A stretch of DNA of 64,000 bases from Nymphaea colorata (Eukaryota; Streptophyta; Magnoliopsida; Nymphaeales; Nymphaeaceae): the NCBI RefSeq assembly GCF_008831285.2, contig NW_022204507.1, forward strand, positions 6,592,174 to 6,656,173, read 5' to 3'. The notes below the pieces were generated by a model. It saw nothing but the letters and a program-made list of their open reading frames with translations. It was not told the DNA's origin and searched no databases. Position 1 is the stretch's first letter, and each line of letters starts with the position of its first letter. Below are positions 1-13,089 of this stretch, one piece after another. Made by a program: the position numbers and the translations under genes.

Positions 1-1057
1 AAAATACCTTCCTAAAACCAACAACCAATGGCCTTTAATCAACCTGAAACACTGAATTATGGCAATAGTAAGCTTAAGATTTATCTTATCCTAAAAATCC
101 ACATTGAAGTAACATACCAACTTTACAATATTGAGTTAATGTTCTATACATGTGTTTCTATGTGTCCATGATCATTTGGCTGAGCTTGGCCATGCATCGG
201 TTTTAGGGATTCATACTGAGCTAAATGAGTATAACAATTCTAATCTAGTCAAGCAACTAATGTAAGAAGTAGACAGAGGTTGTCTAAACGAAAATAACAT
301 TTTCTCTCCAAAATAAGAGATAATAAGCTTAATGTATGAACATAATGTCCACGCTCTCATGTGATATACTTTTTGAGTAGACTAGAAACATGAAGTATAA
401 ATCCAAGAATAATATTGAAAAGCAATAAAACTACTCATGAGCACTACAATGAAACTGAAAAGAGAAATGAACCTCATCAGAAACTACACATTGAAGCCGT
501 GGATCTGATGTTGTTAGATCAATTAGCAGTTTGTCATCATTTGAAGTCAAAAGTTCCAAACCATGAGGTTCACAACAAAGATCTGGTCATTACAGTGACC
601 AAGAATGCTGTTACTTCATATTGTTAGAGATTCATAAGCTCACATTCAAGTCTGCAAAAATAGATACTTCAGACAACATTGAGAAATAGATAGATTGCAA
701 AATATAGATGAAGATGGAAAATCCCTTGTTGCACTTCAACCTAGCAAATAGACACTCAATACGAGAAGGGTGCTACATAAGCATATTTCTGTGTGTCTGT
801 GTGTGTGTGTATACATAGATACATACTTATATCTGTATATATTTTATAATTTTATTCCCTTAGGTTCATCAACATAAAGATTGTTGTTGATCTGCAAGTA
901 CTTTATGGAAGAAAACATACACAAATTTTACTAAAAGATCAGTAATATTAACAACAAATTATTAACTGGAAATGTGCTTTTTATTTTTATTAATTGCCAT
1001 ATGTTCAATTCTGCTAAATGAATATCGACATAAAGAAGTTATATACACACATACCGA

Positions 1058-1061
<4 letters not shown>
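1..1061. other. AT-rich non-coding stretch
   Basis: No recognised gene, RNA or transposon. A 70-codon open frame on the plus strand at 415-627 has no family motif, no signal peptide and no convincing splice context, and I do not call it a gene. A short degenerate GT run lies near 791-810. The stretch could be intron or intergenic DNA. Confidence 0.5.

Positions 1062-1128
<67 letters not shown>
1062..1128. repeat. compound microsatellite (CT)n(AT)n
   Basis: An uninterrupted CT dinucleotide run from about 1,062 to 1,094 passes directly into an AT run to about 1,128. It is seen directly. The minus-strand open frame over it encodes only alternating Arg-Glu and Ile-Tyr and is an artefact of the repeat. 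Confidence 0.97.
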
Positions 1129-1132
<4 letters not shown>

Positions 1133-1651
1133 ATTATTGACAACCAAGCATCTGTTCCAAGAGGAACAGATGCACCTGGTTGCAAGAACATTTGAACAAG
1201 ATGTTTCTGTTCATGCTGCACATGCAATAGGAACCAGACGCAATTATGGCAACAGTTCTTATTTTAGAACAATTATGCCAAGGGTAACACCAAAATAAAT
1301 ACCCTCATGGTCACTTTGAGCAAGATAGTAAGAAGACTTGGAACTAAAGTCTTAATAAACTTATATGCATACCCTATATTACATTTCAGAACACAAAAGT
1401 CAGATTCCTTTAGCTCCAAAGCCTTCTCTCATGCTACAGGGAACAAGCAGAAGGCTTATGCTTTAGCAAGCAACATAAGCCAAAGAGTTGGCTACTTTAC
1501 CCATCCCTATTTGCTAAAATAACAGGAAACATAGAAAGAAAATGATTGAAACCTTTCAAGCACGAGGACATACAGAGAATCAACATATCATGCACGACCA
1601 CTTGACTATATGTAGCTTCGAAGAGATTTTGGCAAGTCAATCCGTATCATG

Positions 1652-2333
1652 TAGGAGCAAACATGTGTGTGTAGTATCTCAATCACACCTGAAGATTGTA
1701 GTAACCTTAATCAAATCAGGGCCTACGTGCTAAAATTAATAATAAAAAATTATATTCCAATAAAGAATAACGTACTTCTCTTCAACTGCATTAATCCTTA
1801 AAAAGAAATTTAAGATTTTCAGTTTGACATGACTCAGGTCCCACAAAAAGTGCAAAATATAGTGTTCTGTGTTTGAATGAGAGCGCCAAACGGAGTTTAA
1901 TTTTTACCATAAATTAAGGATTCAAGTTTAATCTTTAACTTAGATTAGAATTCTTCTGAACTCGTTAAAATGAAAATATAGTTATGAAAGGCTATAGCCA
2001 AATTCTGGGCACAGCCTCAATTGACCTTGGTCTTCAGGGAAGGGAACATTTGAAAATAGAAATGTAGAACAGATGCATGGACAGCAAAGAATATTCTCAT
2101 TAATAGAAGTGCGGATATAGAAGCTACATAAAAAGCTTCATAATCAGTCTATCGTCTCCTCAGATTCCTTTCTATTGGTGGGGAAAGAGCATGAAAAAAA
2201 GGAGGAAGGGGTGTTGCATAACCAATCACTGTAGCCTAAGTGAATTGTATGGAACGGTTAAGCCTTGGCCAATACCCAAATTGAGTGTAACCATTCAGCA
2301 CCTGTGGCTGTGGACAGGTTCGATGGTAATGAC
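1652..2333. repeat. tandem duplication, unit 1 (~680 bp)
   Basis: This unit is repeated head-to-tail by the next ~700 bp. Shared landmarks in the same order include GTGTAGTATCTCAATCACAC near 1,670, TTCTCTTCAACTGCA near 1,777, CTGAACTCGTTAAAA near 1,957, CAGCAAAGAATATTCTCATT near 2,082 and CACCTGTGGCTGTGG near 2,300. The copies differ by many substitutions and small indels, so the duplication is not recent. No coding capacity is evident. Confidence 0.92.
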
Positions 2334-3035
2334 TGGAGCAAACATGCATGTGTAGTATCTCAATCACACCTAAAGATTGCAGTAACCTTAACCAAATGAG
2401 GGCCTATGTGCAAAAAATATAATAAAAAAATTATATTCATTAAAGACTGATGTATTTCTCTTCAACTGCAGTAATCCTTAAAAAGAAATTCAAGATTTTC
2501 AGTTTAGCATAACTTAGGTCCCACTGAAAGTGCAAGTATAGTGTTCTGTGTTTGAATGAGAGCACAGAGCAAAGTTTAATTTTTACTGTATCTTAAGTAT
2601 TAAAGCCAAGTTTAATCTTTAACTCAGATTAGAATTCTTCTGAACTCGTTAAAAGGAAAATAGAAATATGAAAGGCGATGGCCAAATTATGGGCACAGCC
2701 TAAATTAATCTCAGTCTTCAATGGAGGGGAAATTCAAAAATAGAAATGTAGAAGAGATGCCCGGACAGCAAAGAATATTCTCATTAATAGAAGTGGGGAT
2801 GCAGAAGCTACAGAATAACTAAAAAGAGTAAAAGCCTCATAATGAGTCTATCCTCTCCTCGCATTCTTTTCTATTGGTGGGGAAAGAGCATGAAAAAAAG
2901 AGAGAGCAGGGTGTTGGATAACCAATCACTGTAGCCTGAGTGAATTGTATGGAACGGTTAAGCCTTGGCCAACACCATAATCGAGTGTAACCATTCGGCA
3001 CCTGTGGCTGTGGCTAGGTTTGGTGGTGATGGCTG
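2334..3035. repeat. tandem duplication, unit 2 (~700 bp)
   Basis: Second, diverged copy of the preceding unit in the same orientation. The same landmarks recur near 2,350, 2,458, 2,640, 2,765 and 3,000. It has a small extra segment near 2,815 (ACTAAAAAGAGTAAAAG) absent from unit 1. The 84- and 62-codon minus-strand open frames near its right edge are pyrimidine-biased and unlike known proteins, so they are not called. Confidence 0.92.
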
Positions 3036-3039
3036 GAGA

Positions 3040-6000
3040 AGAGACCAGCGTTGAGTGGCTCTGGTTCGCCTAAATGAGCCCACAAAATTTGGTGTCTGAT
3101 TTTGATGATAAAAAGGCGTTGGGCAATTCTGGTTGGCATTGTTTGGTAGAAAAAGATCAAACGAAAGGAGAGAGAGGAGGGAGGGAGGGGCGGAAGCTTC
3201 ACATTTGTACAAATAAATTTATTGCAAAATATGGAAATTGCATGTCAAATGAATGCCTACCAACCATCTCTATACCATATTTACAATTGCTTCCCAAAAA
3301 GTCTTATGAAAATGGGGAAGATAAAAGAGCTGATGTGCCCATGCCCATGGAAACTAGATCAACCAAATCCTAAACAATCAAAAGAAGAAAAAGAAGTGAA
3401 GAACCAGAATACCTCATCTTCCTAACTCCTGTATCTTCAACCCAAGCCTGACAAAACAAAAAGAGAAGGAACCAATCGACGTTACATCATCCAAACATGA
3501 GATTCTGCATTCTCAGCAGAGGCAACAAATCAAAAAAAAAAAAACCACAATTGAAACAACTGAAAAGATGTAGGAAACCCTACGTTCCTTCTGTCACATC
3601 TGACAATCAAGCAAATCAACAAAACATGAGAAATCCAGACATTAATCCACAGAATTAAAGCTGGAGCTAATGAATATGTTGGGAAAAATGTGAGGGTCAA
3701 AGTGAAACAAAGACATTAATCCACAAAAGAAAACAACTAACATGCGGCCACCTTAAACAAAACTTTCAAAGAAAAAGCCCATATCCCCCTTAATATGTGG
3801 CCAGATTTCTCAAGCTCTTCCTTTGCCTTCTACCAAGAGTTGGTCACCTGTGCATCCCCTAATTCTCGCGCTCATCCAATTGAGCCGACTGCAAGCAGAT
3901 TACATTTTATGGCCTATTTAAGAGTGAGACTGGCCAGATTCTAATTAATTTTTAATATTTCTTGAAATTTTTATTAACCATATATTTTCTCTTGTTTTCG
4001 ACAAATATTTGAAAACCAAACTCCTATTCGATCCGAGTGAACCAGCAATTCGGTGATTGCTGCAAGCAGAGGAGATGAACAACAACATGACAATGGCGAG
4101 GTGAGCACAGCAAACTGAGCAAGGAGAAATGCCAGAAAACGAGCAACAAAGCAGGTGAATCATGGATTTTTTGATGAAGCAGAAAAATTTTGAAAACAAT
4201 GACAGAATTGAGGAACCTTTCTTCTTCTTCGCCTCTTCTGTCTGCGACAATCATGGATTGTGATGGATGCTTGACATCAGTGCATGCTGCAATGGCAAGG
4301 GCCACAGGGATGAGGGATTGGCTTTATTGTCACAAGTAACACATCTTTTTTACGTTGAGATTTAGGAAAGGATCTACAAACCGATCCTAATTTCAGTTTC
4401 CAATATTTGTTGTAGTGAGTACTCACCGGTGGAAACCATGATGGATCGGGAGGGTGAGAAAGAGAGAGATAATATAGAGGCAGAGAGAGAGGCGATGCAT
4501 TAGAGGTGATTTGGTCTAAGACCCTAAAAGGCTAGAAGGAAGTTGATATGGAAGAGCAATCAACACATACGAGGGTAGCATGAGAGAAATCCAACCGACA
4601 TAATCTGCCTTTTCAAGACATTATGTCCAAACAAGAATCTGAAGCCTCCAATTGATGTGGTTATAGAAAACAGGAACTTTCCAACTACATATCCAACTAA
4701 CCTTTCTGAGGTACTAGAAGGTGCTAGTAAAAAGAAAGTCGCCGCAGCGAGACGAAGAGGAGCAAAACGCAAACATTCCAACCTCTCTGTTTTGTCATGC
4801 ATTCAATCTTTTGTTGTTTAAAAGAATGGGGAAATCCTAGATTTACATTACACTTCTGCAACTTAACTGGTGGGTTTGAGGGGAAAAAGAGAAAGAGAGA
4901 GAAAAAAGGTGTGGTTCACACAAAATATGCAAATGGCTTGGTTGGGAAAACTCATTCATTGTCCTGACCAAATGTAGAGGTTTTTCGCTACGGTTCTCGT
5001 CCTAAAGTATTGGTCGTAGGGCATAAACAAAAATATTGTAGTGACAGTGTGCTAGCATGAATTTTATTTGTACATGCCTGCAGTTGAGACACTATGTCTT
5101 GTTTAGATAGTCTATCAAAACTGGGATCTGAAATGCAATAATATATTCTGTTGTGACCATCATGAAATATACATATGTGATGTTATGCATAGTATCTTAA
5201 TACGGATGATGGTTAACATACTCATGCCCACCTCTCCGTTTAACACATAAATTTGATAATAGAAAATCTTTTTGTAGACACGATTTTATTTGAATGAATA
5301 ATAAAACGAATCCTACAGTTGCTTTATTGCAATCTGGTTTGTTTTACTATTTTATGACCTCTCTGTAAACGTCCTTTTATCGTAAAACCAGTTATTATAG
5401 TATCATTGTTGCATTTAATTTTTCTGAGTGCTTATTTCCTACTTCTAAGCATGATATTACTTGAGTCTATCATAAAATAAATCATGTAGTTGTGTTATCG
5501 CATGATTTTTTGTTCTTATCGCATTCTTGTAAACCCAAATTTATTTTAGGATATCATAGAATGAATATTTCATTTGCATTACTAGAATCTATTTGTCTGA
5601 CTGCTTATTGCCTTTTATTAAGCACCTTGTTAATGTAAAACCAATCCATACAATGATATTATTGCTTTTAATTTTTCTAAGTGTTTATCACATTGTTGTA
5701 AACTCTATTTTATTTGACCTATGTCTTAAAACAAATCCTACAATTGTGTAAGCAAACATAATAGGACTCAATCAGAGAGCTCGGAGTGCCTTGTAATACT
5801 GCATGCCCACCGACTACAGAGAGCCTTCTTGCTTGCTCCTAAACAACCAAAAAGAAATATGGCACAAATCAATAAAAAAAGGTTCACTGTTACTACCCTC
5901 TGCTAGACTCTATTTCACCAAGGAAACCCATAGCACTGAATCTCTTTTTGGCCAAATCTGCTATTATTTGTCATCAGGTGGGGTCAGTTGATAAGAGCCC

Positions 6001-6099
6001 CTGCAGTGTGCAGCACGAGCAACCAAAGAAAAAAAAGGCTTTGGGCATATTCCACGTCAGTAAAAAAACAAGAAAGGAGAAAACAGATAAAAAAAGAAT
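3040..6099. other. non-coding stretch, possible CACTA-like ends
   Basis: No gene recognised. Two places read as the right-hand ends of CACTA-type transposons, whose termini start CACTACAA: TTGTTGTAGTG near 4,408-4,418 and ATATTGTAGTG near 5,033-5,043. The second is preceded by subterminal-looking inverted motifs, CTACGGTTCTCG and GGTCGTAGGGC. I found no matching left ends or transposase, so this is only a hint. The 80-codon minus frame at 4,560-4,802 has no recognised motif. Confidence 0.3.
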
Positions 6100-6385
6100 A
6101 AAAAATGTGGGGCCCAATTTCGCCATAGAACACCTACGTCACCCGGGTGCGGCAACCCTGGTGATGCACCCGCGTCGCGTCTGTGACCCAGATTTGAACC
6201 CAGCCCGCACCTTATTGATTTCAAGTTTTTTTCAGTTTCTTTTATCAAATTCGATATTATTAATATATTATAATAATAAATTAATAATAATAATAAATAC
6301 CCTCGCTCCACCGCTGCATCACAATTTTTTGAGATGTATCGCACCGGCACCCGTACCCCACGCACCGGTGACATAGCAGAACACC
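6100..6385. other. GC-rich patch, probable TE fragment
   Basis: A local GC-rich island in AT-rich DNA, with repeated GGTGC/GCACC motifs in both orientations (CACCCGGGTGCGGC near 6,138; CGCACCGGTGAC near 6,361). Between them lies an AT-only run (TAATAATAAATTAATAATAA, 6,268-6,300). The arrangement suggests a transposon fragment with GC-rich ends. The open frames on both strands here are a consequence of base composition. Confidence 0.3.
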
Positions 6386-8129
6386 CTCAAAGAAAGAAAT
6401 GTAGAAGAAACTTGAGGGGGTGAGAGAAAAAAAAAATAATACTTGCTGTTGTTGGGTTTTACTGCCGTTGCTCAAGCTCCGGTGCGCTCGCCGATCGCCA
6501 TAGATGGCAGGGGACGTTTTGTTGTTCAACATAAAGCCCTTACAAATAGAAGGCGACGAACAAGATTCAAGAGAGTGAGGAGAGATAAAATGGGAGAAGG
6601 AAACAGAAAAGAAGTCAACAAAATGCCACTTATACTTGTCTTGGGAAATTTGATGTTGACCCATTGTTTTGTACACAATTCTAGTGAAGACCTTTTTATT
6701 GTTTTCAATTATTATCCTACAACCTTTTGGGTTTCAGTAGGGGTCTGTTTGACTCGCACTTTGTAAAAAAATAATTTCAGTACTCAACCAAGAAAGATTT
6801 TAGTTGCGCAAAGTGAAGTAAAGACGATGTTCAGAATCTCTTATACATGCAGCTGTCGCTGCATTACAAATTGTGCTCCTTCATGATAAAATTCTTTGTA
6901 ATGTAACAATTGCGTTATAGAATGTAGCTGCATGTGTATACATGAATGTTGATGATGTATCTCACTACAGAAAGTCCCCGTACATTGGATTTAAAAACAC
7001 TTTAACACATTGTTTTTTTTTTAATTGAACTGTAAAAAAGTAACGTATATATGTTTTCCCAATCATTACGTGCGACGTCAATGTATTTAAATCTAAAAAT
7101 CCAAACCAACAATGTTTTCAATGTTAAGAGACACTGCTCCACAAATTAAATGAGAAAAATAAGAGATAACTCCTTTTGAGAAACACCAAATGTCCACCCA
7201 ACTTTTCCTTCTATTTTTCAAACAAATGCTTGATCTCATCAAAACTATTGAAGTAATCACCCAAATGATGAAATTATCCCTTCAGGTGAGCAGGATTTTA
7301 CCCACCGCCTGAAAGAAGGCAAAGCACTAAAAAATATTAGTCACCCAAATGATGAAATTATCCCTTCAAAGTGAAAATATTATCAAGAAAATAAAACTGA
7401 AAAGGAAAAATTGCTAATTAATGGCTTTCGTACAAACTCCAAAATTATGTAGATCAAGATTGTGGGGATGAGTTTAAGTAGAAAGATGTAACTCACTAAT
7501 AGCTATATATATGTAAAAGGTATTTTGGATCTAACAAACAACATGAGCTATTAAGTGAACCAAGTTGAAGAGTACGGTTTCAAAAATGTCAATGACTGAA
7601 AGCGAGATGTATATGTAAAAAAGTATCTCGAGGTTTTTGATGTGGCAACATGCAGGATTGATTATGGAATTTTGCCTCTAAGGCGAATTTTTTTGTGGAA
7701 AAATCTCACATATAAAAATTAAGGAACTAGAATATAGAACCAAAAGGATCATTCCTTGTTCGTTGAAAACTGCAAACACAAAAACTGAGGATGTTTTTCC
7801 TTTGTCAACTAAAATTAATTTTAAGTCTGATACTTGGATAGAAATAAAACAAAAGAATTAATCAACCTGTAAAAATAAGCCAAAGAATTAGCCAACTTGT
7901 AAAACTAATCCAAAGGCGGATATTAAAAGCACCAAAGGAAGAATATCATTCTGTTCTTCATTGTATGAAAGCTGGGAACATCATGAAAGGTGAAATTGGC
8001 TTCTTTTTTTTGGTTGGCAAGCGCCATGATTTCTTGATGTATAGATACACCTTTTGATGGAGGGAAATTGTACAGTGAAAGCAACAGAATACTTTATTTT
8101 TTAGGGCTGATTTCATCTTTCCAACGATG
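6386..8129. other. AT-rich non-coding stretch
   Basis: No gene recognised. A short internal direct repeat is present: ACCCAAATGATGAAATTATCCCTTCA-type sequence occurs near 7,259 and again near 7,343. Open frames near 6,443-6,766 show no domain or splice context. Confidence 0.4.
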
Positions 8130-8625
8130 TCTTTCAACATGTGGCTGCATTTTCTTTCCCCTTAGTGCATTGACTTGTAAAGAATAGATCCCGCGAGACA
8201 TATCTTTGATTGACTGGAACTGTAACTTGCTAGGAGAAAGGTGTGGATATTATCCATACCGGTGATTTTTGTGGCTGATATATATGCCCTACGGTGGATT
8301 TTTGTCGCCGTTAAATCGTATGTATATTGGTGATTGTTAAATATTAACACCCACATATGTCTTCAATGCTATAAAACTTCAACGGTTGTTTTTTCGACCG
8401 GTAAATCGTGTTGTAACCAGTACCAAAGAAATAAGCACATATTACCACTATTATTTGAAGCAAGCACGCAACCGCCCACTTCAGTTGCCTCTCATCACTC
8501 AAGTGTCCCCCCCTCCTCTCCGTTTTGTCATTGACACTTGCATCTTTTCTATTTTCATATTTCATGTTAGCTATGTTTTTGTTTTAATTTACTTTTTTCT
8601 CAACAACATGGTAAGATTTAACCAA
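8130..8625. repeat. dispersed repeat, copy 1
   Basis: Diverged same-orientation copy of the sequence at 11,150-11,725. Both start with an ATGTGGCTG(C/A)(A/G)TTTT...CCCCTTAG block. Both then contain spaced CCGGT-like motifs (ACCGGTG near 8,258; ACCGGTAAATC near 8,397) and end in a pyrimidine-rich block followed by TTTTTGTTT and a CTCA(A/G)C(A/C)ACATGGTA block near 8,600. No coding capacity. Spaced CCGGT repeats recall the subterminal repeats of CACTA-type elements, but termini were not found. Confidence 0.6.
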
Positions 8626-10399
8626 GGTTGTATGTCGAATTAAACCATGTCAAATTTACCATTTTTCTTATACGCATCAGGACATCTGCAGCTGCACAAA
8701 CAGTCTAAAGTTACCTCTAACAAACAATGTACCTTAATCACATATTGATGTACATGTTTTGGACATTAATTGAGATGGCCAAAAATCCAGTTCAAAATCC
8801 AATTTGTTGGCAGGTGACATTATTTGAGATTGTTTCTTTATTAAATTCATGGCAAGTACTGTTCTCAAGAAATTCAAAGCAATTGAATAACCCAGAAATT
8901 TTCAGGACTTGTTTTCTAATGACTCAATTTCAGCAAGTAACCAGAAGGCCCATCCCACCCTTGGGCCTACACTATTATCAGCACAAAGATCAGAAAGCAA
9001 AGATCTTGTGGAAGAAAATATAAAAAATAAAGGATGTGAAATGAAAAGTTGCTAACTAGCAGGTAAAACCTCTTGATCCTAGAATGCAGTCCCAAACTGA
9101 AACTCAACCAGTCACACAGGCAAACATAAGGTGCAGTGCACATGCAAATGGAAGCAAGAAGTCCATAGGAAATACAGAATAAGTTTCTTTAGAACTGTCT
9201 GTTTCACAATTTTAATTAAGACTGGAAAATATAATGTCATTTAAGGCTACTTCTCCAAGTTAATATAAAAATAATCAACTATGAAACTGTTCCTTTACAA
9301 ATTACAACTTTTCAATGAAATAAGTATTGTTTATAGGGAAACATTGACTCGTTATAGAAAATATGACATCCTTTTAAAGTGCCCCTCCCACAATTAAGGA
9401 ACTGAGTTTCAGAAGTACCTAGGACTAATGAAAGGTTATGGAAGACTATTTTTTTTTTATCCTATCTCTACTGAGGAACTTCAAGACTGATGACCTTAAA
9501 AAAATTCACTCTCGGTGGATCCTGGCAATGCAATGTGGTTGGACCCTCATGTTGGTCTGAATGAGTCAGCCTTTTAGAGGTGGGTGAGTCAAGGCCTGAG
9601 AGCATAGCAAGTTACAAGTCTTAGTAAGACATGTATTTTTATTACTATAGGTTAGGTGAGGTTACCATTATCCTTTTTTGGGTGACGAATCTTATGTGTC
9701 CCTAATAAAGGGAATCTGTAAACTTTTCAAGGTTTCAAAACCAAAAAGGCAAGGAAGCACATGAGATGTAGCTCCAGTTCCTTCAGAAAAGGTAAGATCT
9801 TTGGCGCAAAAAGAATGGACAAATAAGATAACAAAGAAAAATAAACGGCTCCAATTCCTATCTCAGTTTATTTGAAATATACCACATATATAATCATCAT
9901 TCACATTATCGATTGACAAGAATTTTCAGCGATCAGAAAATCCAAATACAGTATTGTTTTTCAAATCGATGAATTTCTTTGGATGACGAAGGGTGTTAAA
10001 AAGATTGAAAAGTTGTTTGACGTAATAAAATGATTGACAAACACCTGCTTCATTAATTGAAGAAAAATGTTAAAATCTTGGGCAATTTCTATGAAAAAAA
10101 TCACATTTTTTACATACACTCTTCCTGGGCCTTTTTTTTATTAATATTGATACTTATAAAATAGACAAAAATATTGAAGAAATTGTCAATAAGATGTGGC
10201 CCATAAAAAAATTTCTATTTAGGTATTTTTTTTTATTAGGGTAAAATGGTATTTTTCATACTTAAAAACAGTGGGGCTTGTGCCTGTAGGTAATTGTAAA
10301 ATATAAATGGTTACTTGTAACTTTTCAGAAGAAAAATGCATCAAACCTAATCAGTCTCATTAATTATTTGTGCGGTCTAATTTGTCTAGCGAGATATAT
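8626..10399. other. AT-rich non-coding stretch
   Basis: Nothing recognised. The 98-codon frame at 8,727-9,023 carries no known motif. The sequence has the base composition of intron or intergenic DNA. Confidence 0.4.
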
Positions 10400-10422
10400 A
10401 TGTGTGTGTGTGTGTGTGTGTG
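10400..10422. repeat. (TG)n microsatellite
   Basis: About eleven consecutive TG dinucleotides following a short ATATAT run, seen directly. Confidence 0.95.
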
Positions 10423-11149
10423 TAAAGTGGTGCATGGATTGATGAGTTCGATTCAATGATGGTAGGAAGGTATTCATACTCTGCCCCCTATACTGCATTA
10501 TTCGTTCGTTACAAAAGAATCTCATCTTATGGTGATGTACCATCTGGGATTCTTCTCAATGACAAACTGTCATTTATTACAGCATCATACTACTAATGGT
10601 ATCAGCTTGGTTTTGAATTGAAATAACATTGTTGTATTCAATGACATGGATGTCAAAAGAAAAAACATAGAGTAGAAAGAAAACCCAACTCCTAGGTTGG
10701 ACCACTAATCATTTGTTTGTTGGCAACCTCTTCCTAAATATGCTCAAGTGTTATTCCGTGCACTAAGGCATGAACGTGTTTGCAGTACAATAACTAGAAC
10801 TATGTACAAGACAATCTTAGGCATCTAAGCCTTTTGTTACGAGAAACATTACTAAAAATAACTTGATATTCAAAAACTTTTCAGATCGTCCTCCAGAGGT
10901 TCTCTTATAAGGTGAGATTCTTTATACATAACGAATGATGCAGTATACAAGGTGGAGTATGAATACCTTCCTGCCGTCATTGTATATATACAAGAAAATC
11001 TCTTGTCGAGTGAACCAAATTGACTTCAGACTCTGATTCCTTCGAGCAACTTCTCTACATACCTTCAACTCTTTCAACCTTTCCACAGAAAATAGACAGC
11101 CCTCGCCACCATAATCTCTAATTAGCATGGTACTGTCATCTGTCAACAG

Positions 11150-11725
11150 CTGACCATTTCATCATGTGGCTGAGTTTTGTTCCCCCTTAGCACGTGGATG
11201 CGGAAGGAACACATTGCCTAAGACATATTTTTGGTTGAAAAGCATGGAAATATTTACTAGAGCCTATAAATCTTTTCTTGAGGGGTACAAATTATTTTTG
11301 TGCTATTCTTTAATCAAAATAACCTATACAAGTGATGAACGCAACTGGGGCAGTCCAATACCGTTGACGGTTACAACTGGTATAGATCTCTACCGATGAG
11401 GTAGTTCGCAGCCGTATATACTTATACCAGTGAAATGTCTAGCCACTAAGGTATTTATACCGGTGTTCTCTAGTACCAGTAGAAATTTCACCATTATAAA
11501 CCTATAACAGCGATTTACGACCGCTATATTACCTGAACCCATAACGTAATCACAATTGTTATTTGAATCACACAACTCAATGCACGAAATGTGCACCTCG
11601 AGTGCCTGCCTATCGCTCATGTCTATCTCTCCCTCTACCTCTGTTTTGTAATTAATGCTTGTATTTTTTTTTCATTTTTCTATTTCACATTGTTTTTGTT
11701 TAATTTTTTTCTCAGCCACATGGTA
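11150..11725. repeat. dispersed repeat, copy 2
   Basis: Homologous to 8,130-8,625 in the same orientation. It is richer in the spaced motif: ACCGTTGACGG, ACCGATGAGG, ACCAGTGAAATG, ACCGGTGTTCTC and ACCAGTAGAAAT lie between 11,350 and 11,495 at roughly 20-50 bp spacing. It ends in CTCTCCCTCTACCTCTGTTTTGT and CAGCCACATGGTAGA near 11,715. Both copies probably derive from a non-autonomous DNA transposon; that is inference. Confidence 0.6.
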
Positions 11726-12038
11726 GAATTAGATAGAAGCGATAAGTGTTAATTTATTGAAGGTTGCATGTTGAATGAAATAGTGTAAGTTAATAAATGT
11801 TGGATAAAAATCATAGAGTTTAGTGAATTTATTGAACTTATAACCATTTGACCAAACCGGTGCTCTCATGAGTATGTTGTTTAAATAAACCAAAGTAATG
11901 TTTTTTTTGCTCTTGTTTTTAATTTCTGACATGATTTTTGTTGATATAATATGTTAGATTATTTTTGCCATGAAACTTAAGCTTCACTATGCATCGCTTA
12001 GCTACACATTGCATCACCAACTTAGTGCATCGCTTCAC

Positions 12039-12292
12039 CTTGTTGTACTTCACAACAAATCAGCAGTTTCCCATTTAGGTCCTTCTCAACGACCTCCTCT
12101 TGGGGATCTAGAACAAAAGAACTATCAAAGACAGAAGATGAAGACAACTGCAGGCCATCATTGATTGCATCAGTTTGCTGTGTTCTCCCTTGAACAAAAC
12201 CAGCTTGATTTTGCGATTGAGATTGCAAAGACGTTGATGAGAATGTGGTGCCATGCTCCCCTGTAGTCTGTCTAGATGTATTTTCATCCATT
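12039..12292 (-). CDS. unidentified exon-like segment
   Basis: On the minus strand an open segment of about 84 codons is bounded by good splice signals: TTTCTTTGCAG just upstream at 12,293-12,303 and AAG|GTGAAG at the downstream end. The product is hydrophilic and rich in Ser, Thr, Gln and Asn, with an acidic stretch (LDPQEEVVEKDLNGK) near the end. It looks like a linker of a regulatory protein, but I recognise no domain. An upstream overlapping frame (12,108-12,371) could instead be coding. No neighbouring exon could be assigned, so this may be a gene remnant or a chance frame. Confidence 0.25.
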
Positions 12293-13089
12293 CTGCAAAG
12301 AAATCTGAATGAGAACTAAAACCACCAGAATCATTATCGCCCATAACTGTATGAAAGCTACTCCACTGCACCTACTCTACTCCATTTGATACTGTAAATA
12401 TAAACAATATCAAATGTTTTAATCAACATCTATGCACAATTCATAAATACTCAAACCATACTCATTCGATATATATGAGAATTTCACTATGAAGTATACA
12501 ACAGTAGATAAACCACATACATATTCCCATCAGTTATAAAATATTTACATAAGTGTTCAGAAGAGCTTGAACGTTAAATACAAAGCCAAGTGCGTGTGTA
12601 GAGTATCCATAGAAGCAAGTACATATGTAGCTTCATGTACGCATCCACCATAACAAAAAGAAGCTCAACCAAATCAAATATTCCCCTTGCACCACCTTCG
12701 AACAAGACGTCATACTTATGTCGGGGATTCATCTTCGAACAAGACGTCATAACAGCTGATGAACTGAAAATGAAAATACATACATGTCTAATGGCAAGCA
12801 TAAAGGGCATAGCAAGTGCTGAACTAGAAATCAGTAACTAATGACCTTGACGACAGAAAATTCCAAAGCACTACAGGTAGACTTTTAGTTCATTCAAGTT
12901 GCCTTGTCATACTGCATGAACTATGGTGGTAAAGAGTTTGAAGCAGCTGAGAACTATGGAGGTAATCATCTACGTTGCATAAAAAAGAAAGAACTTCAAA
13001 AATTACTCAACAGGAAAATAGAAGGGAAAGTTCCAAAAGAAAGCATCTGTCTCTCTACTTTGAAATGCTTTTCCATGTTACTCCCAAAT

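Noticed and set aside
962-1147. Minus-strand ORF rich in Arg-Glu and Ile-Tyr
   Set aside because: Translation of the (CT)n/(AT)n microsatellite.
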